Of a DNA stretch of 28,811 bases, positions 14,308-22,032 are shown piece after piece. The stretch spans positions 1-28,811 of IMG/VR virus record IMGVR_UViG_3300005471_000043. The stretch is one strand, 5' to 3'. Position numbers and translations under genes: made by a program. The stretch's first letter is position 1. Each line of letters opens with the position of its first letter. Below the pieces are notes generated by a model. That model worked only from the letters and a program-made list of their open reading frames with translations. It did no database searches and was not told where the DNA came from. This DNA is from a virus.

Positions 14308-14817
14308 TCAGATGCCGCGCGTGCCGGCGAGTTGGGCTGCGCGGTCGAGGTAGAACAGGACGGGTGCGGGGCTGGTCTGCGAGTCGTTCCACTCGGGGAT
14401 CGTGTCGACGTTGAAGTCGCGCCGGATCACGTCGAGGAGGAGTACGCAGGCGTCGTCGGCTTGCCAGCTGCTGGTGGCTTCGATGCGGATGGCGCCGATC
14501 GGGCAGCGTCGCATGGCGGCGTCGTCGCGGAGTTGGCCGCGGGTCCAGCCGTGGGTTTCGAGGTGGACGCGCGCCCGGTGAAGGAGGGCGGCGAGCGGAG
14601 TGTCGTAGGGGCACGGAGTGGGCGCCAGGGTCGGGGTGAGCGGCACCACTTCGGCGATCTCGGGGACGGGGTCGGCGCCTTCGATGTGGGCGGTGTTGAC
14701 TTCGAAGGCGACTGCGGCCTCGTCGAGGCGGGCGGTCATGATGGTGTCGAGGAGCGCGAACCGTGCTTCGAGGTCGAGCTCTGGCGGGCTTGTCGGGGCG
14801 TGGGTGACCGTGGTCAT
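14308..14817 (-). CDS. DUF6197-like protein, 169 residues
   Basis: Starts at ATG 14817. The conserved-looking core TPLAALLHRARVHLETHGWT, RGQLRDDAAMRRCPIGAIRI and the end IPEWNDSQTSPAPVLFYLDR match the actinobacterial DUF6197 pattern: helix, W-x-x-G-x-L-R, C-x-x-G-A-L, W-N-D-x-x-x-x-x-x-x-V. Function of the family is unknown. The N-terminal 70 residues are extra and variable. Confidence 0.72.
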   Translation of the reverse strand: MTTVTHAPTSPPELDLEARFALLDTIMTARLDEAAVAFEVNTAHIEGADPVPEIAEVVPLTPTLAPTPCPYDTPLAALLHRARVHLETHGWTRGQLRDDAAMRRCPIGAIRIEATSSWQADDACVLLLDVIRRDFNVDTIPEWNDSQTSPAPVLFYLDRAAQLAGTRGI

Positions 14818-14859
14818 GTGGGCGTTGCCTGTCTGCGTGTTCGCGCGTGGTGGGTGGAT

Positions 14860-14900
14860 GGGGCGCCCCTGCTTTGCTGGCAGGCGGGAAGGGGCGCCCC
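14860..14900. terminator. Large hairpin within the operon
   Basis: Two copies of GGGGCGCCCC at 14860-14869 and 14891-14900 can pair across a 21-base loop that contains a nested CCTGC/GCAGG. It follows the gene ending at 14908, in a 90-bp gap. It may be a partial terminator; no clear T-run follows. Confidence 0.6.
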
Positions 14901-14907
14901 GGCTTGG

Positions 14908-15153
14908 TTACTTCTCGCGGATCGAGTAGCGCACGAGGATGGCGTCTCCGACGGGGATGCCGCCCTCCCGTGCGTGGACGGCGCGGATTCCGTCGAGCAG
15001 GGTTCCCACGGTGGCGCCCGGCGGCGGCGTGTAACTGCCGGTGCGGTCCTTGGACGGGTTGGACCCGCTTCGCACAGGACCGCACGTGAGCGTGGCACTC
15101 CAGGCGTAGCTGCTGGCGGTAAGCGGCGTGGACGGGTTGCTGTAGTCGGCCAT
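14908..15153 (-). CDS. Small beta-rich protein, 81 residues
   Basis: Starts at ATG 15153 after AAGGAGA. The text MADYSNPSTPLTASSYAWSA, then PPGATVGTLLDGIRAVHARE and AILVRYSIREK, suggests a compact alpha/beta protein. There is one Cys and no membrane segment. It precedes the large hairpin at 14860-14900. Function unknown. Confidence 0.66.
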   Translation of the reverse strand: MADYSNPSTPLTASSYAWSATLTCGPVRSGSNPSKDRTGSYTPPPGATVGTLLDGIRAVHAREGGIPVGDAILVRYSIREK

Positions 15154-15185
15154 TCGGGTCTCCTTGATCGCTGCCGTCGGGTTGG

Positions 15186-15425
15186 CTACTGCGGGATGCG
15201 TCGACAGGTGCTTCCGTGCAGTTCGGCGGCCCGGTCGGTGGCGTCGTAGTCGATGACGGTTGCGCGGGCGCGCTCCGACCAGGTTGTGACCTTGTATCGG
15301 TCAGGCCCGCAGCCGGTGCACTCGTACCAGGCGCCTCTGCCCACGAGTGCACCCAGGGCGCCGCCGTCGTAGAGAGTGACGGTGCCGCCGCCTGGGGTTG
15401 CGTAGCGGGCGTCTACCTTCGCCAT
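15186..15425 (-). CDS. Small Cys-containing protein, 79 residues
   Basis: Starts at ATG 15425, in a one-base overlap with the upstream stop (TGATG). It contains YECTGCGPDRYKVTTW and a later Cys (HGSTCRRIPQ), which may form one metal site. The front GGGTVTLYDGGALGALVGRG is beta-like. Function unknown. Confidence 0.66.
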   Translation of the reverse strand: MAKVDARYATPGGGTVTLYDGGALGALVGRGAWYECTGCGPDRYKVTTWSERARATVIDYDATDRAAELHGSTCRRIPQ

Positions 15426-15607
15426 CAGAGGCCTTCGCCGAACTGGACGCGCATGGTGGCGTCGAACAGTTCGGCAGCCTCGCTGCCGTCGGTGGTGCGG
15501 GTGTCGAACCGGGCCGTCACCTCGGCGACGATGCGGTCGGTGGTGGTGCGGTCTCCGCGCTTCTTCGCGTCGACGTACTCGCGCACGGACTGGTGGGTGT
15601 ACTGCAT
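15425..15607 (-). CDS. Small helical protein, 60 residues
   Basis: Starts at ATG 15607 behind AGGAGA. It is mostly helical (SVREYVDAKKRGDRTTTDRI, VAEVTARFDTR). No motif. It is coupled to the following gene by TGATG. Function unknown. Confidence 0.67.
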   Translation of the reverse strand: MQYTHQSVREYVDAKKRGDRTTTDRIVAEVTARFDTRTTDGSEAAELFDATMRVQFGEGL

Positions 15608-15639
15608 GGGGTTCTCCTGTCGGGTTGGGTTGTGATCGG

Positions 15640-16056
15640 TTAGCGGCGTCGGCCGCGTTCGCCTCGCCGCGGACGCGTGGCGGGGTCGCTGCCGTTCTGG
15701 ACGCGCTTCTCCAGTCCGCGGATTTCGGCGTCGTCGAGGTAGGCGCTGTAGTCGCCGTGGCCGACGGGTCCGGCAACCTGCCGTCCGGGGCTGCCGACCT
15801 CTCGCATTCCGCGGGGCGGCTGCTCGTAGACGGTGCCGTAGGTGAGGAGCAGGCCTTCGGCGGACATGTGCTCGGTCATCCAGTTCCGGGTGACCGGGGA
15901 GCGCCAGGTGAAGGTGTGGGAGGTCCACATCTTGGCGTCTTCCCAGGGCGCCATGTTGAGGGCCTGCTTGGAGACGGTGTAGACGGTGACTCCCTTGCGG
16001 ATGAAGGCGTTGAGGTCGCGGGCGCCCCTGCGGCCGGGCTGCCAGGTCTTGGGCAT
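15640..16056 (-). CDS. Basic protein of the spread operon, 138 residues
   Basis: Starts at ATG 16056; a GGAG lies eight bases upstream. The front is basic (KTWQPGRRGARDLNAFIRKG), the centre aromatic (WEDAKMWTSHTFTWRSPVTR), and the tail very arginine-rich (TRPRRGERGRRR). A nucleic-acid-binding role is suggested by charge only. It is the first gene after the repeat cluster 3' of the translocase gene. Confidence 0.66.
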   Translation of the reverse strand: MPKTWQPGRRGARDLNAFIRKGVTVYTVSKQALNMAPWEDAKMWTSHTFTWRSPVTRNWMTEHMSAEGLLLTYGTVYEQPPRGMREVGSPGRQVAGPVGHGDYSAYLDDAEIRGLEKRVQNGSDPATRPRRGERGRRR

Positions 16057-16144
16057 GAGTGGATCTCCGTTCCGTTATGTGGTGGTATGCGGGGCGGACA
16101 GGGACGGGTTTGCCCCGGTCTGCACCCCGTTCGGGGCTGGACGG

Positions 16145-16241
16145 TGGGTGGACACGGCCCGGGCGGTGTCCGGGCGCCGTCCGGGCCGTCCACCCAGACA
16201 TCCCGGGGCATACCGGGCGATGTCCGGGCGACAGTCCGGTG
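16145..16241. repeat. Phased 8-bp repeat cluster, candidate transfer locus (clt-like)
   Basis: This is a 198-bp gap directly 3' of the TraB/FtsK-like gene. GTCCGGGC occurs perfectly at 16168, 16179 and 16222, with near copies at 16157, 16212 and 16234. This makes two triplets with 10-12-bp spacing, one per helical turn. The first triplet is enclosed by an inverted repeat (TGGGTGGACACGGCCCGG at 16145 against CCGGGCCGTCCACCCA at 16181). Streptomyces TraB proteins bind clusters of 8-bp repeats (GACCCGGA in pSVH1). A similar role here is inferred from position and repeat type. Confidence 0.5.
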
Positions 16242-16254
16242 CAAAGGTCACATA

Positions 16255-18459
16255 TCAGTTGCCTTCGAGGAGCTTCAGTGCGTCGGCGATGTCGTCGCGC
16301 TGGTAGCCGTTGACGCGGCCGGCGCCCTCGATGTCGACCTTGACTGTGCCGCCGGCTCCCCCGTCGCGCAGGAGCTTGCCGAGGCGGGTCTCCGTCATGC
16401 CGCCGCCGATGAGCTCGGTCATTTCCTTGATCTGGGCCACGTCACGGCCGAGGTCGTCCATGGCCTTCAGGCAGCCGCGCAGGGCGTCCATCTGCATGCG
16501 CTGCTCGGGCGTGTGGTTGAGCACGTTCCGGCCCGGGATGCCGTCACGCTTCGGGCCGCCGGCTGCCGACGACAGGCCTGTGGCATTGAGGAGGTGCCGC
16601 TCGATCGGGTCCTCCCACTGGCCGGCCAGACGGCCCGCCTGCTCGCGGATCTTCGCCGACTTCTCCAGCAGCATGGTGATCTCGCCCCGGTCGTCCTCGT
16701 CCGTGTCGAACGAGCGGGCCTTGTCGGTGAGCCCGACGAATGGATTGACCAGCCAACCGAGGCCGGGACGCGGGGGGTCGAACTTGGAGGCGTCACGCCC
16801 CATGCCGGATGAACCGGCTCCGAGGATGGCGTTGGACTGCTGCGCGGTGTCAACGCGCATCGCCCACTTGGTGGTGAAGTTGACCGCCAGCTCGGTCGGG
16901 AAGACGTCAGCGCCCGGGTACTGGGTGAGGACGACCAGGATGATTCCGGCACCTGCGGCCACGGAGGCGAGGAGAACGAGGCGTTCCAGGATCTCGTCCC
17001 GCAGCGGCTTCCCCGGTCGCGTGTAGGTGGCGAGCTCGTCGATGATGACCAGTTCGAGTCCGCCGATCTGCTCGATGGCAGGCGCCACCAGCTTGCTCTT
17101 GCCGAGGCGGTCGAGTTCACTCTCACGCCGGTCCTTGTCGGCTACTTCTGCGTCCAGGAAGGCCAGCAGACGGGCAGGATCGGGCTTGAAGTAGGTCGAC
17201 GCGACGCCCGTCTGGGCGTAGGGGTTCCACTCGGCGTTCTGCTTGCCCGCAACGATCCGCAGGTTGATCCGCGGGTCGAAGGTGGATCCGACGGCCAGGT
17301 TGGCGCCTGCTACACCCTTACCGGAGCGGGTTGTGCCCCCGATGGCGATGTTGGAACTGCGGACGGGCAGCAGGATCGTGTTGCCGCGCTTGCCCCACCC
17401 GACGGGTACGCCATCGTTGAAGGCGTCGAGTTGGGTCGGGTTCTTCATGAGTGGTGACGGCCGAACGTCCTCGAACGGGTCGCTATCGGCGAGCCACAGG
17501 CTAGTGCGGACGGCGCTGCCCGCCTTCTCGATGTCGACCATGGTGGAGTCGCGGCCGAGCCCACCAGCGAACTCCTCGATCTTGTCCTGGAGTTTGGCCA
17601 CGGTCTGCCCCGCGGGCAGGTCGAAGACGACGGTGGTGTTGCCGTCCTTCTCCCGCTGAGGCACGGCGAGGATGGCAAGTTGCTCGTCGCCCTTCATCAT
17701 GCCGATCTTGCGGAGGGCTTCCTCAAGCTGCGGAACGGTGCACGCGGGCGGCGGCGGGGCGTTGAAGTCCCGCCCCCCAGGCTGCTCCGTCTTCACCATG
17801 TCGACGGGGGCGGCCAGCTGCGTCTCCATGCTCGGGGCAGGTGCAGGCTGGCCGTCGACGAAAGGGCGGGAGACGAGGTACCAGCCGTAGCCGGCCGCGG
17901 TGCCGAGGGCGGCGAGGAGGATGGGCTGGCCGTGGGCGGCCTGCTCGATGGCGTTGCCCAGTACGGGCATCGAGCCGAGGCCTCCTGCGACAAGCATCCC
18001 GGCGCGGGTGGCTTTCTTGACGGTGCGGGCCCTGTCGAGTTCGCGGTCAGTGATCGGCGCCTCAAGCCGATCACGTACCTCTTCCAGTCGCGTCTCGGCC
18101 GCCGCCAGGTCGGATGCGATCCGCTCAAGGGAGGTGTTCCGGCTCTGCTCGGGGTTGGCCTGCGCGAACCTGTTCTCCGTGTTGAAGCGGGCGTGGAGGC
18201 GGGCAACGTGTCGCTGCTGCTCGGTCTCCTGGATGGCGCGCTTCTGGGCTCGGCGCTTGAGTACCTCGCTGTGCAGGTCTGATTCGTCGATGTCGGCGGT
18301 GGCCAGCCAGTCCTTGGTGCGCGCGGTGACGTGGCCGCACTGTACGGAGAATGCGGCCTTCACTCGGTCGCCGCGGGTCGGCTCGGCAGCCTCGACGACC
18401 GGCTGCTCCACCGTCTCGGCGGGCTGCTCGTCGTGCTCGGTGTGGTACTCGGTGGCCAC
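16255..18459 (-). CDS. TraB/FtsK-like DNA translocase
   Basis: A 734-residue membrane-tethered ATPase of the FtsK/SpoIIIE/TraB class, which pumps double-stranded DNA through a hexameric ring. An acidic N-terminus is followed by a coiled segment (60-140), two hydrophobic stretches (about 153-172 and 178-197) and a motor: Walker A GGTTRSGKG (374-382), Walker B LELVIIDELATY (468-479), and LTQYP (511-515) in the place of the family's TQRP sensor. The C-terminal 75 residues (LIGGGMTETRLGKLLRDGG) look like a winged-helix DNA-recognition domain. The start is GTG 18459 behind GGAAAGG. Longer frames run into the next gene and are rejected. In Streptomyces plasmids TraB alone moves DNA between hyphae. 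A segregation role is the alternative. Confidence 0.86.
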   Translation of the reverse strand: MATEYHTEHDEQPAETVEQPVVEAAEPTRGDRVKAAFSVQCGHVTARTKDWLATADIDESDLHSEVLKRRAQKRAIQETEQQRHVARLHARFNTENRFAQANPEQSRNTSLERIASDLAAAETRLEEVRDRLEAPITDRELDRARTVKKATRAGMLVAGGLGSMPVLGNAIEQAAHGQPILLAALGTAAGYGWYLVSRPFVDGQPAPAPSMETQLAAPVDMVKTEQPGGRDFNAPPPPACTVPQLEEALRKIGMMKGDEQLAILAVPQREKDGNTTVVFDLPAGQTVAKLQDKIEEFAGGLGRDSTMVDIEKAGSAVRTSLWLADSDPFEDVRPSPLMKNPTQLDAFNDGVPVGWGKRGNTILLPVRSSNIAIGGTTRSGKGVAGANLAVGSTFDPRINLRIVAGKQNAEWNPYAQTGVASTYFKPDPARLLAFLDAEVADKDRRESELDRLGKSKLVAPAIEQIGGLELVIIDELATYTRPGKPLRDEILERLVLLASVAAGAGIILVVLTQYPGADVFPTELAVNFTTKWAMRVDTAQQSNAILGAGSSGMGRDASKFDPPRPGLGWLVNPFVGLTDKARSFDTDEDDRGEITMLLEKSAKIREQAGRLAGQWEDPIERHLLNATGLSSAAGGPKRDGIPGRNVLNHTPEQRMQMDALRGCLKAMDDLGRDVAQIKEMTELIGGGMTETRLGKLLRDGGAGGTVKVDIEGAGRVNGYQRDDIADALKLLEGN

Positions 18460-18484
18460 TGGCCGTGTCCTTTCCGGGAGTTGG

Positions 18485-18509
18485 GGCGGGGCCCGGGGTG
18501 GGCCCCGCC
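18485..18509. other. Intercistronic GC hairpin
   Basis: GGCGGGGCCC and GGGCCCCGCC form a ten-pair stem around GGGGT, in the short gap between the signal-peptide membrane gene and the translocase gene. There is no T-run. It could protect mRNA ends or attenuate translocase expression, which would limit a potentially toxic pump. Confidence 0.6.
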
Positions 18510-18518
18510 GGAGGGTGT

Positions 18519-19097
18519 CTAGAGGCTGCCGAGGACGCTGCCGAGCGAGCCGACGCCGCTCGCCGTCATCTGGTGGATCATGGTTCCGAACGCTGTTCCA
18601 CCGAGGCCGACACCGAGGAACAGGAAGAGGACTGCGTCGCCCTTGTGGGCGTTGCTTCGAAGCCGGATGATCGCGATGGCTCCGAACAGCAGCGTCCCGG
18701 CGACCCCGGCGGCGACGTACCCGCCTGCGGACTGGGTGGTGACCTGCTGGGTGTATCCGGTCTGGGTTCCGTTGACGGGGTTGGTGATGGCCGCGCCAGC
18801 AGGGGTGAGGCCGGTGCCGAAACTGGGATCGGCCGCGGGCGTGGTGTCGGTCTTGAAGTCGGCGACGGTGGCGATGTGCTGGGCGGTGGCCTGGTGGCCG
18901 TAGCCGCCCATGCCGGTGATCCGGATGGTGCGGCCGTCGGGCAGGTTGACGGGGGCGGTGACGGCGCGGTGGGCGACGGTCTGCATCTCGGCCGCGGACG
19001 CCGGGCTGGGGGCCGCGACGGTGATCGCTGCCGCGCCGCCGAGGAGGGCTACGGCCGCACTGCCCGAGACGGCAAACTGGCGAAGGGTGGAACGCAT
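18519..19097 (-). CDS. Secreted or membrane protein with signal peptide, 192 residues
   Basis: Starts at ATG 19097 behind AGGAGA. A typical signal peptide is present: basic n-region MRSTLRQ, a hydrophobic core, and an A-S-A|A-E cleavage site near residues 34-36. The external part follows (about 36-125), then two hydrophobic segments (YVAAGVAGTLLFGAIAII and LFLFLGVGLGGTAFGTMIHQ). It lies between the DUF2637 and translocase genes. Small membrane proteins in this position are common in Streptomyces plasmid spread regions, so a channel or spread partner is inferred. Confidence 0.72.
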   Translation of the reverse strand: MRSTLRQFAVSGSAAVALLGGAAAITVAAPSPASAAEMQTVAHRAVTAPVNLPDGRTIRITGMGGYGHQATAQHIATVADFKTDTTPAADPSFGTGLTPAGAAITNPVNGTQTGYTQQVTTQSAGGYVAAGVAGTLLFGAIAIIRLRSNAHKGDAVLFLFLGVGLGGTAFGTMIHQMTASGVGSLGSVLGSL

Positions 19098-19120
19098 GAT
19101 GATCTCTCCTGTGGGTGGGG

Positions 19121-20431
19121 TTAGTTGTCGTTCGGGCGGTCGTTCTTGGTGGCCTGCTCAAGGGCGGCCTGCTTCTTCGCGCCCTCGGTGTACGGGGTGG
19201 TCTGGCCGGCCCGGCGGACGGGCGGAGTGCCGCCGTTGTTGCGGCGTCCGTCGGGGGCGTTCGGGTCCCGCTTCGATCGGGGACCCTTTTGGGATTCGAT
19301 CAGGGAAAACTCACCGATAATCGGTGTGCTGGTGACGTTCTGCATGCGGGCCTGCGCGGCGCGCGACTCGGCTTCGATTTCGGCGGTCACGCCGACCAAC
19401 TTCGAGCCCGTCTTGCGGTACCAGGCCTCGGCCCAGATCTGCTCCGTGACGTACTGCGAGCCGCGAGCGGAACGCATCGCCTCGGCGGTCTCCCAGATCT
19501 TCGGGTGGCCATCACGGCGGTCATCGTCGCGGCGCCGCTGCTCCTCCTCGGCGCGCTCCTGCGCGGCCTTCTTTTCGGCCGCCGCGGCCGTCTCGGCCGC
19601 TTCCTTCTCCAGGCGCGCCTGCTCGACTACTGCGGCCTCTGCTTCCGCGACCTTCTCAGCGCTGCGCCGCTCCCGCCATGACGGGATGCCGTCCGCCTTC
19701 TGGGCGATGCCGTGCTCGTAGGCCATGAGGACGATCGGCCCGCCGAGGGAGGCGATGGCGCCGATGAGGCCAGCGTTGAAGCCGATCGCCGGATCGGTGA
19801 TACCGCCATACATGTTGATCCCGGCGGCAATCGCCGCGCCGAACATGATGCCGACCCGGTACGGGGCGACGTCCCGACGATGAGCAACCGCCCAGGCGGC
19901 GCCGAACGCGAGAACCAGAGCCAGACCCTCCAGGAGCGCCGGCGCGGCAACGAGGAACGGCCGCTTCGGGTCCCAGAAGTGCATGAACTGCACCGGCGCA
20001 GCAATGATCAAGCCGACGGCATAGATGCCGCGCGCACCCCACTTCCACCAACGCTCCGAACGGCCCTGCTCCTTGGCGCGCTTCGCCTCCAAGGCGTCCG
20101 CGTCGGCCGCGGCCTGTTCCGCTTTCTCCCTGTCGGCATCAGCACGGGCGGTCTCGGCGGCCTTCTTGGCGAGGTAGGCATCGTGATCGGCCTGCTTCCT
20201 CTCCTGGGTCAGCCGGGCTCGCTCGTTGGCAAGCCTGAGCTTCTCGGCCTCCTCGACCGCCAGAATCTCGGCGGCCTTCGCGTCGCCCTTGGCCTTGGTG
20301 CGGATGGCCTCGGCTTCGGCGTCGGCGCGTTTCCGGATCGCCTCCGCCTCGGCCAGGGCGACCGGGTCGAACCGGGGCTCGGGCGAGGCCAGCAGCGAGC
20401 CGTTGACCTTCTTCTCGACGGAGGTGGTCAC
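19121..20431 (-). CDS. DUF2637 / Spd-like membrane protein
   Basis: A 436-residue protein starting at GTG 20431, with AGGAAGG about 11 bases upstream. Residues 20-125 form a long alanine/glutamate-rich coiled coil (AEAIRKRADAEAEAIRTKAK). About 134-240 hold four hydrophobic segments of the DUF2637 type (GIYAVGLIIAAPVQF, LLEGLALVLAFGAAWAVAHR, GIMFGAAIAAGINMYGG, NAGLIGAIASLGGPIVLMAY). A second charged coil follows, ending in a basic tail. DUF2637 proteins are encoded in spread regions of Streptomyces plasmids next to tra genes. Here it lies two genes before the translocase. Function in intramycelial spread is known only from genetics. Confidence 0.8.
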   Translation of the reverse strand: MTTSVEKKVNGSLLASPEPRFDPVALAEAEAIRKRADAEAEAIRTKAKGDAKAAEILAVEEAEKLRLANERARLTQERKQADHDAYLAKKAAETARADADREKAEQAAADADALEAKRAKEQGRSERWWKWGARGIYAVGLIIAAPVQFMHFWDPKRPFLVAAPALLEGLALVLAFGAAWAVAHRRDVAPYRVGIMFGAAIAAGINMYGGITDPAIGFNAGLIGAIASLGGPIVLMAYEHGIAQKADGIPSWRERRSAEKVAEAEAAVVEQARLEKEAAETAAAAEKKAAQERAEEEQRRRDDDRRDGHPKIWETAEAMRSARGSQYVTEQIWAEAWYRKTGSKLVGVTAEIEAESRAAQARMQNVTSTPIIGEFSLIESQKGPRSKRDPNAPDGRRNNGGTPPVRRAGQTTPYTEGAKKQAALEQATKNDRPNDN

Positions 20432-20484
20432 GGCGATCGATGTCCTTCCTGGATTAGGGGGTCGGGTGGCTGGCGGTACTGGGG

Positions 20485-20655
20485 TCAGGTCCGGGTGCAG
20501 TTGCCGCGTTCGCAGCGGGTGCAGTCGTGGTCGAGGCGCAGGCGGATCGGCGCGATCACCGCATTGGCGACCTTGTCCCCGGCCTTCCCGCCGACCTTGT
20601 GCAGGGCTTCGGCGGCGTCGTCGAGCTTCTCGGCGACCTTGCGATCGAACTTCAT
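20485..20655 (-). CDS. Small zinc-knuckle protein, 56 residues
   Basis: Starts at ATG 20655 with GAGGA upstream. The front is helical and basic (MKFDRKVAEKLDDAAEALHK). The C-terminus has DCTRCERGNC, a CxxCx4C knuckle with a nearby His. The composition is convincing for a real gene. It is placed directly before the DUF2637 gene, so it may belong to the spread functions. Not recognised further. Confidence 0.68.
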   Translation of the reverse strand: MKFDRKVAEKLDDAAEALHKVGGKAGDKVANAVIAPIRLRLDHDCTRCERGNCTRT

Positions 20656-20681
20656 GGATCAGTCCTCTCTTGGTGGTGGGG

Positions 20682-21206
20682 TTAGGCGACAGCTCGGGCG
20701 AGCTGCCGGTGGAGGCGTTCGGCGGCTTCGGCCCCGCGCTCGTCGCTCTGGACGCGGCGACCGAACGACCGCATCTCGCGGTCGGACAGCCAGCCGATGC
20801 CGTAGCAGTTGTGGGCGATCGCCTTCAGCGCCGACTCGCGGGCGCCCGGCCGGTTGAACTGGGCTGCGTGCGTGAGCTCATGCAGGACCGTCTTGTCGAT
20901 CTCAGTGCGGTTGCCGCGCAGCGACTCGGCGTTGACGATGACCAGGGTTCCGGCCGGGTTGAGGGTGGCCACCCCGTGCCGGCCCGGTCCCGCCCAGGCG
21001 TCCCAGTCGCTGGTGCCGAACAGCCGCTCGTGTGCGGCGCAGATCAGGTCCGGGATGCCGTCGGTGATCGTGACGGCAATCTCGACCTCGCCGAGACCGC
21101 GCCGCTCACGCTGGGCGATCATGCGGGCCGCCTGATCCATGACCAGGTCGACACGGTCCAGGACCGGCCGGTACTGGCGGGCGAGGCGATACTCGATGAG
21201 ACGCAT
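20682..21206 (-). CDS. HELTH zinc metallopeptidase-like protein
   Basis: About 174 residues. The zincin motif HELTHAAQF is at residues 109-117 (HExxH, both metal-binding histidines and the catalytic glutamate present), after EIDKTVL. A third ligand is probably in the helical region just after it, but is not obvious. No signal peptide is seen, so it would act inside the cell. A GTG at 21209 is an alternative start; GGAG serves both. Such small intracellular zincins occur in mobile elements, sometimes cleaving repressors. The substrate is unknown. Confidence 0.72.
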   Translation of the reverse strand: MRLIEYRLARQYRPVLDRVDLVMDQAARMIAQRERRGLGEVEIAVTITDGIPDLICAAHERLFGTSDWDAWAGPGRHGVATLNPAGTLVIVNAESLRGNRTEIDKTVLHELTHAAQFNRPGARESALKAIAHNCYGIGWLSDREMRSFGRRVQSDERGAEAAERLHRQLARAVA

Positions 21207-21231
21207 CACGGATCACTCCTTTCGAATCGGT

Positions 21232-21603
21232 CTAGGCAGTCCGGGACAGGCCGGGCAGGTCGTAGGGGAACGGGCCCGACTCCAGCGGCGGCTGGCTGAA
21301 CCATCCGCCCTTGGAGATCAGGCGCCAGTGGAACTCGAACCGGTCGACGCCCAGCTCGATCAGGGCAACGGCTCGGTGGTGGCCGTCGCCGATGTACACA
21401 TGGCCGTACTTGTCGTCGACGTCCAACCAGATGGGGTTCTGCAGCCCACCGCGGCCGGCGATCTCGGCCTTGTAGCCGTCGACGATCCGCCGACGCTCAC
21501 CGCGACGGAACGCGTCGTGGCAGTGACGCCACCTCGCGAACTCCTTCGCCCGGATCTGCCCGTCGTTGAACATCGAAGTCGGAAGCTGGCCGCGGTACGG
21601 CAT
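21232..21603 (-). CDS. ParB/sulfiredoxin-fold protein
   Basis: A 123-residue protein starting at ATG 21603. It has the core of the ParB N-terminal fold: LQNPIWLDVD, then GHVYIGDGHHRAVALIELGV (the G-D-G-H-H-R turn, residues 72-77), and FEFHW. ParB-fold proteins bind and often hydrolyse CTP or ATP; GxxRxxA-type turns contact the nucleotide. No helix-turn-helix follows, so it is not a full ParB. A nuclease or modification role is possible. It lies in the spread operon. Confidence 0.72.
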   Translation of the reverse strand: MPYRGQLPTSMFNDGQIRAKEFARWRHCHDAFRRGERRRIVDGYKAEIAGRGGLQNPIWLDVDDKYGHVYIGDGHHRAVALIELGVDRFEFHWRLISKGGWFSQPPLESGPFPYDLPGLSRTA

Positions 21604-21606
21604 CGG

Positions 21607-21729
21607 TCAGGCACCTCGACAGCGGGGGCCGCGGCAGACCAGCTTCTTCGCGCCGTAGATCGTGCGCCGCTCCTCTAGCGGCTCATCCGAGCCACAGACC
21701 CAGCACGCGGGCTTCTTCTTCTGCGTCAC
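21607..21729 (-). CDS. Zinc-ribbon micropeptide, 40 residues
   Basis: Starts at GTG 21729 behind GGAGA. The product begins with a basic run (VTQKKKPACWVCG) and ends with a second knuckle (LVCRGPRCRGA): CxxC plus CxxxxC, enough to bind one zinc. It is too short for most gene finders but has a strong ribosome site and sits 3 bp before the ParB-fold gene. Function unknown; DNA or RNA binding is possible. Confidence 0.62.
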   Translation of the reverse strand: MTQKKKPACWVCGSDEPLEERRTIYGAKKLVCRGPRCRGA

Positions 21730-21774
21730 GGGGTTCTCCAATCGGTTGCGTCGAGTCGGGTTGGGGGCTGGCGG

Positions 21775-21984
21775 TCAGGCGGCGGCCGGGTAGTCGAAAC
21801 CGTCGAGCTCGTCGAGCAACTCCGGGTCGGCGGCGAGGCGGATCTCCGCCCGCCGGGCCTTGCTGGCAGCTGCGTACTCGGCGAACAGGTCGGAGATCGA
21901 CAGCGCCGTCGGCACCAGAGCCAGGGCGCGGTCGGCGCCGCCCGTCAACGTGGCGTGGTCGGCGGAAAACAGGTACGGAGACAT
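21775..21984 (-). CDS. Small protein, 69 residues
   Basis: Starts at ATG 21984 (MSPYLFSADHATLTGGADRA). The middle is helical (LSISDLFAEYAAASKARRAE), and the end acidic with aromatic residues (LLDELDGFDYPAAA). The AAGG upstream is rather far, so the start is less certain. Function unknown. Confidence 0.62.
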   Translation of the reverse strand: MSPYLFSADHATLTGGADRALALVPTALSISDLFAEYAAASKARRAEIRLAADPELLDELDGFDYPAAA

Positions 21985-22032
21985 TGCGGATCACGGGACC
22001 TTTCAGGTCGCAGAGAACGTGGGGGCGGGTGG

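Noticed and set aside
18460-19161. Upstream extension of the translocase frame
   Set aside because: The extension is arginine/proline-rich and covers the convincing signal-peptide gene on the same strand in another frame; GTG 18459 has a ribosome site.
21232-21603. Full ParB partition system
   Set aside because: No helix-turn-helix follows the nucleotide-binding fold, and no ParA-like ATPase or parS cluster is seen.
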